Notes under the pieces: generated by a model
Seen by the model: the letters and a program-made list of their open reading frames with translations, nothing else
Database searches by the model: none
Told to the model about the DNA's origin: nothing
Program-made: the position numbers and the translations under genes
Shown here: piece by piece, positions 12,331-23,300 of the stretch
How the letters are laid out: the number at the start of each line of letters is the position of its first letter
How positions within the stretch are numbered: position 1 is the stretch's first letter
Source of the DNA: Mytilus trossulus
Taxonomy: Eukaryota > Mollusca > Bivalvia > Mytilida > Mytilidae
Direction of reading: 5' to 3'
Length of the DNA stretch: 64,000 bases
Assembly: GCF_036588685.1 (NCBI RefSeq)
Contig: NC_086386.1
Coordinates: 4,868,117 to 4,932,116, forward strand

Positions 12331-12576
12331 AATGCCATGTATATCATATAAGTAGTGTCACAGGTACATGTAATGCCATGTATATCATATAAGTAGTGTC
12401 ACAGGTACAAATAATGCCATGTATATCATATAAGTAGTGTCACAGGTACTTGTAATGCCATGTATATCATATAAGTAGTGTCACAGGTACTTGTAATGCC
12501 ATGTATATCATATAAGTAGTGTCACAGGTACTTGTAATGCCATGTATATCATATAAGTAGTGTCACAGGTACATAC
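12331..12576. repeat. Six tandem copies of a 41-bp unit upstream of gene A
   Basis: Units begin at 12331, 12372, 12413, 12454, 12495 and 12536 with AATGCCATGTATATCATATA and end in GTGTCACAGGTAC. They lie 70-315 bp upstream of the gene A start codon. Confidence 0.95.
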
Positions 12577-13994
12577 ATGTAAGTGACAGTTTAATATTCG
12601 ATAATTAAGATGATAACCTTCGTGCGCGATATCGAAACTGTTCCATTTACTGGTGTGTTTCGGAATCAAAAACGGTTTCATCCAAAGAATAAAAGGAGAT
12701 GTAGAATATGAGTCAATCTATTCCTTTCGGGGATTATTAAAACGAACATGTATGATGAAAACAATATATACATATACTTGCTTTGACACAGAGGTTATTC
12801 CAAAGTTCGACAACCTTCTGTCGTACAAGAGATACCAATGGTACATTTGTATATGGGACATCATTAAATTATCCGTATCCAAATATCCTTCAGTCTTGCG
12901 GAATAAGGTCGTGACGTTTATAAAAAAGTGAAATATTGTTAGCAATATAATTCAAGCCAATAATATAATTGCAGAAAGACAGGCTATTGTATAGTTATTT
13001 ACCTCATTACCATTGGTCAATATACCAGCAGTTTATAGCTAACGTTGTGTATTTCTTTTTCTCTAATTCTATGGGAATTTATCCCTTTCCGAACCCATTG
13101 TATAAAAAAATTTAATCAACGTGTGGTTGCTGGTGATCTCAAAAGATCATTGGATGATTTTAAGGGTCATGACCTTTTTAGCTAACTGGATGAATCAAAA
13201 TTTGATAACAGGTGTTCATGAAATTGACAACCTCGTGCAATGTGAAAGGCACTCGAAGGGGATTTTCGGTTAACAAAAAAAGAAAATGTCTTTTTAATCA
13301 TTAGAGAAACAGATTCTTACATAGTAACTCGTGGATTATCGGATTTATCCAATCTCGATAGTTAAATTATAAATTTTAAAGTACTATCTCGATTGGATAA
13401 ATCCGATAATCCACTGGTATCAATGTAAGAATCTATATATAACATTACACTATATTTGAATTTGTGTTCTGTTTAGATGTTATTTGTTCTTTTTACAAAC
13501 ATTTTTTTATCAGTTTCATCTTGAAGGTCACCTGGCAATATGTTCTCCATTTAGTTTGACACATTTGCATTTTTTACAGTTAGGAGGTTTTCATGTATTA
13601 TTGTTTAAACTTTATTTTTGACGTTTGATATGCTGTAGATTTCATGCAAATGTTTTAAATGTTGTATACATACAATCTGTTTTGTTGATAATAATGACAA
13701 ATCGTTAGAATCCTATATGTCATTTAGTTTTGATTTCAATGGTACTCAAGGTTTACCAGTTTAGATAAATGCAAAGAGACTTGCGTTTTCAAAACGCAAA
13801 TATAAATAAAGGCATCAGTAGTATACCGCTGTTCGAAATTCATAAATCGACTGAGAAAACAAATCTGGGTAACAAACTAAAACTGAGGGAAACACATCAA
13901 ATGTAAGACGACAACATCGACACAACAAAAACACAACACGAAAGTGTAACACACACACATATGAAATAATACAACGATAGCCAATAGCCAAGCA
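12577..13994. other. Intergenic stretch between genes A and B
   Basis: Holds the hairpin element at 13311-13434 and otherwise AT-rich sequence with no supported gene. The short ORFs on both strands have no recognisable motif. Confidence 0.6.
13311..13434. mobile_element. Short palindromic element (MITE-like), 124 bp
   Basis: Nearly perfect hairpin: AGATTCTTACAT at the left edge and its complement at the right, with arms sharing GTGGATTATCGGATTTATCC and an AT-rich loop of about 20 bp. Confidence 0.75.
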
Positions 13995-14051
13995 AAATAA
14001 ATGGTGTAACACATACATGTATGAACAATGTTAAATACAGGTCGGATATAT

Positions 14052-14057
14052 TTTATT
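14052..14057 (-). terminator. Poly(A) signal, distal cassette of gene B
   Basis: AATAAA on the minus strand 68 bp after the stop codon, just before the left edge of the duplicated unit. Confidence 0.5.
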
Positions 14058-14124
14058 TCCAAAAATATTTATCTTTTTTGTGCATTAACTAATAATGTCT
14101 ATATAACTTTTAAAAACTAAAACA

Positions 14125-14339
14125 TTAATAGAAAAAGCCAATTAAAAATGTTGTAAATATCGCAACTATTATTGCAGCAATGTTTAATAACTTTCGATAA
14201 AGAGGCTTTTCTTCTAGTGACGTCATTTTTGTACGCAATTGTTGCTGTTCTTCTTGCGTCAAGTATTTTTTAGAATCTTCAACTGTTCCACAAACCCAGT
14301 CCTTGCAGCTTTTTCTTAGTCTTGATCCCATGCCATCGT
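14125..14339 (-). CDS. Gene B exon 14, distal copy (stop codon)
   Basis: Copy of 17833-18047. Its AATAAA is at 14052-14057 (minus). The gene A start codon lies 1.86 kb further downstream in the same direction. Confidence 0.88.
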
Positions 14340-17300
14340 CTGTGTGAATAAAATGGTGTATTGATACATGTGTGAATAAATACGCAAAACTATGCATTAA
14401 ATACAGTCAGAAGTTCATTACTAGAGTATAATAATGGACGTCTGATACCAGTTTTTTTTAAACAGTTTAGTTTTAATGGTAAATTATTTTTTAAGAAAGC
14501 TATGACCACATAGGTTTTTTTCTACATCTATAAGACAGCGACCATACGACACAAACAAACACAAGATATATAAAAGATAACATGATACATTCTCAAAATT
14601 CCAAGGATTTGGATGTATATACGTACAAAATTATTCCTTGATAGAACAAAATAGATATTTGCACATTCAACACGCAATTATCTAGCTATATAAGATTGTC
14701 CCTAGAGCTCAAGTCTGTATACATTATATTAAGTTTAATTGGTCATTATCAAATAAAACAATTTCCGATATACAAGGTTTACTCCGCCTACTTTCATTGT
14801 TTGCAGACCTCAATCTTAATTACAATGTCTAAGATAACGTTAATATAAACAACGCAAGCAAGCCAACCAAAGTTTTATTCTTCAAGTAATGAGAAATAAG
14901 CTGTCATCAACATTAATTTCTCTTAATGTAAAAAAAATTTAAAAATGATAAGACATGAAGGATTGAAACAATTGTGGACATAAGTTGCAGGATTGATTTT
15001 GTATCTTGATTTTATGGTAGGAAGATGTTTATAATTTTCTAGATCTTAAGCAAAATACTTTTAAATAAAGGTTTGAGATATTGAAGTGGACAATGAAGTT
15101 ACTGTGTACTTAACTTGAAAAAGGCAAACGGTATGATGAATTCCATATCAAGACTCGTTTCGGCAGTTTTTGTTGTTTCGTGGATTTTTTACTTTAACTT
15201 TTGAGCGCTCAATGACTAACTCATATTATCAGTTTAACAAGTGTTAAGCATTCAAAGGTTGTTTTACTAGGATTTTGTATTTAATGATATCCTATATAGG
15301 ATTTTTTTTCTCTGAAATACAAATTTGCTAGTTATCTTCATCAAGCCTAATTATATATGAATTTACCTTCGGTACCATCATCGTTTCCTCTATTCTTCCT
15401 TTCTTTTTCTCTGTCGTCTTCTTCATCATCTTCTGACGATAGCTCTGGTTCTTCTTTATCATTTTTAGTCCAAAATGTAACACGTCTTAACTGAAAAATT
15501 GCATAGTTTACATTACACATGAATTTGTATTAGACACGAACGGATGCTTTCGTTGGACATGTAAATTTGGATTTACTAGCATTGATTATAACTTCGTTCT
15601 ATTCATGTACTTCTACTTTTGCTGACATTAGGTACATGACAGGTGCATCCAGCAGAGAAGGAACTGCTTTGCATTCCGATGTTTTTTTTAGTGTGTCCCC
15701 CAATGTCAGTGTTTTATCGAATGTTTGTCGGTTCATATTGATTTTTGTATTGCTTAATCTGTAGATTTCTAAGTGGTATTATTTGGACTAAACATTAGCG
15801 AAATCAGTGTTCGACTTCTAGTATTTGATTACTACTCGATACTTTCTTATTAAGCATTAAGTGGGGCAAAATATAAAATCTAAACAGACAGATTAGCTTC
15901 AAACGAAATGTTGTTATGTATGTATATTAAACGAAAGGATAAGATTGGATGATTACTGACAAAAAGTACAAAAAGTTTTAACGGTTTACATCTTAAGGCT
16001 ATCAGATTATCTTTTGATATTCATTATTTAAATGTTATTTCTTTTTCTTGTTTGTGTACATTATGTCAAAGCAAAATATGACACTTAATAAACCTACTTT
16101 TCTTTCCGGTCTTGGCTGTGTGAACATGCTAATTACAAACATAGCAATAAAACTAAATATGGCCAATATGGCGGCAAAGTGAAGAAAGTCTATATCCTTG
16201 ACGATAGCTGGTCTATTATCTGGTTCTCCACTACCACACACTGGCGCCACATAGGTGAAGTCTAACGCCATTCTCACGATGCCAACTACTAAACTTAACA
16301 TCAAACCCCAAAAGGCTCCCTGCAAAAAAAATTAGCAAAGAGTTCAGAGGTTGCATTGTAGGATTTAATAATGTCCCCAATGAAATAGTGTCCACCGGAC
16401 ATTATTTCCTTGTAAATATGGCCTCGGGACAATATTTACTTATTTATATGTGTCCTGGACACATTTTCTATTAAAACGTGTCCTTAGGTATGAAAAAGTG
16501 TCCCTGAAAGTGGACATAATTAAATACTATACTATAGTGATAAGATGTCCACCTAGACATTTTTTCACAGGACTTTTTTGTCCTCCTGGACTTTTTTTTA
16601 TATATATGATTAAATAACATTCATTGCTAAGTTATATTACTAAATGTATTCTAATCTATAATTGCTAATTTTTAATACACGCATTTTGTTACTTTGACAG
16701 GAATTACTTCAGTTATCTCATTAGCATTCATACCATGCTGATGTTCCTATAATATATATATATATATATATATTAAATGACTGAATAAATAGTCAACGAT
16801 AAATCTTACGGGGCGATGGATCATATAAACATGATGCAGTACACTACATAATATAATATATAACAAGTCTAAAAGAATACAACATCACCAAAAACACAAT
16901 AAAACGAACAATATGTTAGATATTTCGGATAACAGATATCCTTCTTCGGTAATTGCACGATGAAAAATGAATCATGTCAATTCAAATTAAGACTCTATCA
17001 AAATCTTGATTTATACAATTCAAGCGAACGCTGGAACAATTTTAAAATTTTCAAACACACTGCAAAGACTACAAAAATATGCCAAAAATAAAAAAAGTTA
17101 TTTACGATGTGAACTGGCACAACTCTAAATTCCCAAAGGTGTTGACAGTTGAGATGTTAAACAACTGCGTGGAAATACAGTCCCAATAAACAGTCCTGAC
17201 CGATCTAAACTGGTATGATATTTAAAATATGACAACGGTAGGGCAGTTGCATCAGAGACTGCGTATTTAAACATCTAAAAAATATAGTAATTTGATGATA

Positions 17301-20300
17301 AGAAAATTGAGTAATAAATGTTTACTAAGGTTAAGTAATAGAACGTGGCTGCGTACTTACACATCCTTGCCAACTGTAATCAAAACTTATATAATTCAAA
17401 AATTCCTGAAAAGTGTAAGGGTCCAGTACGGAAGCCGTAGTAACTGGCCACAAGTGATGACAGGAAATTAGTGATGGTAGGAAAAATGAGTGACTCTTCT
17501 ATGTTTTTTCATTAATGCCCTCTGGGGAAACTGTCCTCAGCTTTCTTATCCAAAAACTTTCCCGAGCAAGTCTGTCGGCCTTTGACCAATCCTCGTTGTG
17601 ATCTATGATAGTGATGGTAAGTTTTTTAAGATCAGCTTGGGCGTGCCCATGTGATCTTAAATGACGACTTACGGGGAGGTCGGGCTTGCATGTGTAGTCG
17701 CTAAATAAATGGTGTAACACATACATGTATGAACAATGTTAAATACAGGTCGGATATATTTTATTTCCAAAAATATTTATCTTTTTTGTGCATTAACTAA
17801 TAATGTCTATATAACTTTTAAAAACTAAAACATTAATAGAAAAAGCCAATTAAAAATGTTGTAAATATCGCAACTATTATTGCAGCAATGTTTAATAACT
17901 TTCGATAAAGAGGCTTTTCTTCTAGTGACGTCATTTTTGTACGCAATTGTTGCTGTTCTTCTTGCGTCAAGTATTTTTTAGAATCTTCAACTGTTCCACA
18001 AACCCAGTCCTTGCAGCTTTTTCTTAGTCTTGATCCCATGCCATCGTCTGTGTGAATAAAATGGTGTATTGATACATGTGTGAATAAATACGCAAAACTA
18101 TGCATTAAATACAGTCAGAAGTTCATTACTAGAGTATAATAATGGACGTCTGATACCAGTTTTTTTTAAACAGTTTAGTTTTAATGGTAAATTATTTTTT
18201 AAGAAAGCTATGACCACATAGGTTTTTTTCTACATCTATAAGACAGCGACCATACGACACAAACAAACACAAGATATATAAAAGATAACATGATACATTC
18301 TCAAAATTCCAAGGATTTGGATGTATATACGTACAAAATTATTCCTTGATAGAACAAAATAGATATTTGCACATTCAACACGCAATTATCTAGCTATATA
18401 AGATTGTCCCTAGAGCTCAAGTCTGTATACATTATATTAAGTTTAATTGGTCATTATCAAATAAAACAATTTCCGATATACAAGGTTTACTCCGCCTACT
18501 TTCATTGTTTGCAGACCTCAATCTTAATTACAATGTCTAAGATAACGTTAATATAAACAACGCAAGCAAGCCAACCAAAGTTTTATTCTTCAAGTAATGA
18601 GAAATAAGCTGTCATCAACATTAATTTCTCTTAATGTAAAAAAAATTTAAAAATGATAAGACATGAAGGATTGAAACAATTGTGGACATAAGTTGCAGGA
18701 TTGATTTTGTATCTTGATTTTATGGTAGGAAGATGTTTATAATTTTCTAGATCTTAAGCAAAATACTTTTAAATAAAGGTTTGAGATATTGAAGTGGACA
18801 ATGAAGTTACTGTGTACTTAACTTGAAAAAGGCAAACGGTATGATGAATTCCATATCAAGACTCGTTTCGGCAGTTTTTGTTGTTTCGTGGATTTTTTAC
18901 TTTAACTTTTGAGCGCTCAATGACTAACTCATATTATCAGTTTAACAAGTGTTAAGCATTCAAAGGTTGTTTTACTAGGATTTTGTATTTAATGATATCC
19001 TATATAGGATTTTTTTTCTCTGAAATACAAATTTGCTAGTTATCTTCATCAAGCCTAATTATATATGAATTTACCTTCGGTACCATCATCGTTTCCTCTA
19101 TTCTTCCTTTCTTTTTCTCTGTCGTCTTCTTCATCATCTTCTGACGATAGCTCTGGTTCTTCTTTATCATTTTTAGTCCAAAATGTAACACGTCTTAACT
19201 GAAAAATTGCATAGTTTACATTACACATGAATTTGTATTAGACACGAACGGATGCTTTCGTTGGACATGTAAATTTGGATTTACTAGCATTGATTATAAC
19301 TTCGTTCTATTCATGTACTTCTACTTTTGCTGACATTAGGTACATGACAGGTGCATCCAGCAGAGAAGGAACTGCTTTGCATTCCGATGTTTTTTTTAGT
19401 GTGTCCCCCAATGTCAGTGTTTTATCGAATGTTTGTCGGTTCATATTGATTTTTGTATTGCTTAATCTGTAGATTTCTAAGTGGTATTATTTGGACTAAA
19501 CATTAGCGAAATCAGTGTTCGACTTCTAGTATTTGATTACTACTCGATACTTTCTTATTAAGCATTAAGTGGGGCAAAATATAAAATCTAAACAGACAGA
19601 TTAGCTTCAAACGAAATGTTGTTATGTATGTATATTAAACGAAAGGATAAGATTGGATGATTACTGACAAAAAGTACAAAAAGTTTTAACGGTTTACATC
19701 TTAAGGCTATCAGATTATCTTTTGATATTCATTATTTAAATGTTATTTCTTTTTCTTGTTTGTGTACATTATGTCAAAGCAAAATATGACACTTAATAAA
19801 CCTACTTTTCTTTCCGGTCTTGGCTGTGTGAACATGCTAATTACAAACATAGCAATAAAACTAAATATGGCCAATATGGCGGCAAAGTGAAGAAAGTCTA
19901 TATCCTTGACGATAGCTGGTCTATTATCTGGTTCTCCACTACCACACACTGGCGCCACATAGGTGAAGTCTAACGCCATTCTCACGATGCCAACTACTAA
20001 ACTTAACATCAAACCCCAAAAGGCTCCCTGCAAAAAAAATTAGCAAAGAGTTCAGAGGTTGCATTGTAGGATTTAATAATGTCCCCAATGAAATAGTGTC
20101 CACCGGACATTATTTCCTTGTAAATATGGCCTCGGGACAATATTTACTTATTTATATGTGTCCTGGACACATTTTCTATTAAAACGTGTCCTTAGGTATG
20201 AAAAAGTGTCCCTGAAAGTGGACATAATTAAATACTATACTATAGTGATAAGATGTCCACCTAGACATTTTTTCACAGGACTTTTTTGTCCTCCTGGACT

Positions 20301-23300
20301 TTTTTTTATATATATGATTAAATAACATTCATTGCTAAGTTATATTACTAAATGTATTCTAATCTATAATTGCTAATTTTTAATACACGCATTTTGTTAC
20401 TTTGACAGGAATTACTTCAGTTATCTCATTAGCATTCATACCATGCTGATGTTCCTATAATATATATATATATATATATATTAAATGACTGAATAAATAG
20501 TCAACGATAAATCTTACGGGGCGATGGATCATATAAACATGATGCAGTACACTACATAATATAATATATAACAAGTCTAAAAGAATACAACATCACCAAA
20601 AACACAATAAAACGAACAATATGTTAGATATTTCGGATAACAGATATCCTTCTTCGGTAATTGCACGATGAAAAATGAATCATGTCAATTCAAATTAAGA
20701 CTCTATCAAAATCTTGATTTATACAATTCAAGCGAACGCTGGAACAATTTTAAAATTTTCAAACACACTGCAAAGACTACAAAAATATGCCAAAAATAAA
20801 AAAAGTTATTTACGATGTGAACTGGCACAACTCTAAATTCCCAAAGGTGTTGACAGTTGAGATGTTAAACAACTGCGTGGAAATACAGTCCCAATAAACA
20901 GTCCTGACCGATCTAAACTGGTATGATATTTAAAATATGACAACGGTAGGGCAGTTGCATCAGAGACTGCGTATTTAAACATCTAAAAAATATAGTAATT
21001 TGATGATAAGAAAATTGAGTAATAAATGTTTACTAAGGTTAAGTAATAGAACGTGGCTGCGTACTTACACATCCTTGCCAACTGTAATCAAAACTTATAT
21101 AATTCAAAAATTCCTGAAAAGTGTAAGGGTCCAGTACGGAAGCCGTAGTAACTGGCCACAAGTGATGACAGGAAATTAGTGATGGTAGGAAAAATGAGTG
21201 ACTCTTCTATGTTTTTTCATTAATGCCCTCTGGGGAAACTGTCCTCAGCTTTCTTATCCAAAAACTTTCCCGAGCAAGTCTGTCGGCCTTTGACCAATCC
21301 TCGTTGTGATCTATGATAGTGATGGTAAGTTTTTTAAGATCAGCTTGGGCGTGCCCATGTGATCTTAAATGACGACTTACGGGGAGGTCGGGCTTGCATG
21401 TGTAGTCGCTACGATGACCATTCATGCGTTTGTTGAATGGCTGTTCTGTCTCGCCAACATACTGCATGCCACATCGACACTGAAGAATGTATACAACATT
21501 CTGGGTTTTGCAAGTTACATTACAAAATATTGTGTACACAGACCCAGTGGAGTGGCAAGTAAATGTTTGAGTATTCACTATTTGTTGGCAAGTCAGACAT
21601 CGTTTGTTACCACACGACTTGCACCATCCTGTAGTTGAACAGCTTTTATTAGAGGAGACGGCAGCTTTTACAAATAAGTCTTTTAGACTTGCTGGTCTCC
21701 GAAAAGCTAAGACAGGAGGATCGGGAAAGATTTTGGATAATTTTGGGTGATTGGCAATACTTTGCCAATTGGCACGGATCAAACGTGAAAGGTTTGAAAA
21801 AGCGGGATTGTATGTTAACACAAATGGGACATAGATAAGGGGTTTGCGCGTGCTAACAATAACAGCCGCAAAGACCTGTTACAGTACAAAAAGAAGAGGC
21901 GCAGCAAAATAGTTCCATTTGTGTTAACATACAATCCCGCTTTTTCAAACCTTTCACGTTTGATCCGTGCCAATTGGCAAAGTATTGCCAATCACCCAAA
22001 ATTATCCAAAATCTTTCCCGATCCTCCTGTCTTAGCTTTTCGGAGACCAGCAAGTCTAAAAGACTTATTTGTAAAAGCTGCCGTCTCCTCTAATAAAAGC
22101 TGTTCAACTACAGGATGGTGCAAGTCGTGTGGTAACAAACGATGTCTGACTTGCCAACAAATAGTGAATACTCAAACATTTACTTGCCACTCCACTGGGT
22201 CTGTGTACACAATATTTTGTAATGTAACTTGCAAAACCCAGAATGTTGTATACATTCTTCAGTGTCGATGTGGCATGCAGTATGTTGGCGAGACAGAACA
22301 GCCATTCAACAAACGCATGAATGGTCATCGTAGCGACTACACATGCAAGCCCGACCTCCCCGTAAGTCGTCATTTAAGATCACATGGGCACGCCCAAGCT
22401 GATCTTAAAAAACTTACCATCACTATCATAGATCACAACGAGGATTGGTCAAAGGCCGACAGACTTGCTCGGGAAAGTTTTTGGATAAGAAAGCTGAGGA
22501 CAGTTTCCCCAGAGGGCATTAATGAAAAAACATAGAAGAGTCACTCATTTTTCCTACCATCACTAATTTCCTGTCATCACTTGTGGCCAGTTACTACGGC
22601 TTCCGTACTGGACCCTTACACTTTTCAGGAATTTTTGAATTATATAAGTTTTGATTACAGTTGGCAAGGATGTGTAAGTACGCAGCCACGTTCTATTACT
22701 TAACCTTAGTAAACATTTATTACTCAATTTTCTTATCATCAAATTACTATATTTTTTAGATGTTTAAATACGCAGTCTCTGATGCAACTGCCCTACCGTT
22801 GTCATATTTTAAATATCATACCAGTTTAGATCGGTCAGGACTGTTTATTGGGACTGTATTTCCACGCAGTTGTTTAACATCTCAACTGTCAACACCTTTG
22901 GGAATTTAGAGTTGTGCCAGTTCACATCGTAAATAACTTTTTTTATTTTTGGCATATTTTTGTAGTCTTTGCAGTGTGTTTGAAAATTTTAAAATTGTTC
23001 CAGCGTTCGCTTGAATTGTATAAATCAAGATTTTGATAGAGTCTTAATTTGAATTGACATGATTCATTTTTCATCGTGCAATTACCGAAGAAGGATATCT
23101 GTTATCCGAAATATCTAACATATTGTTCGTTTTATTGTGTTTTTGGTGATGTTGTATTCTTTTAGACTTGTTATATATATATATATATATACCATTGTTC
23201 AAAATGAAATAAGTAACAGATGTAGGTAAACAAAATAATTTCATTTCCTAAACTTCATGTCAAACAATTGATAATTGAATAACAAACATTTAATCAATTA

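Larger units (their letters stand above)
13995..17702. repeat. 3,708-bp direct duplication, copy 1
   Basis: Copy 1 matches 17703-21410 at a constant offset of 3,708 with no indel seen, including an (AT)n run of the same length. It contains gene B exons 14-12 (distal), a GTCC-rich inverted-repeat element and the 3' part of a Penelope-like element. It breaks inside the GIY-YIG ORF at 17702. Confidence 0.93.
17703..21410. repeat. 3,708-bp direct duplication, copy 2
   Basis: Copy 2 starts with AAATAAATGG as does copy 1. It runs on past 21410 into the rest of the GIY-YIG ORF, so this copy keeps the ancestral right flank and copy 1 keeps the left flank. Confidence 0.93.

Noticed and set aside
12653-12945. 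Overlapping ORFs on both strands upstream of gene A
   Set aside because: No recognisable domain and no splice context.
15567-19472. 65-residue plus-strand ORFs at 15567 and 19275
   Set aside because: Antisense/intronic sequence inside the duplicated unit, with no motif; identical only because the whole unit is duplicated.
21369-22373. 89-residue ORFs antisense to the GIY-YIG ORFs
   Set aside because: Exact shadows of the nuclease coding sequence.
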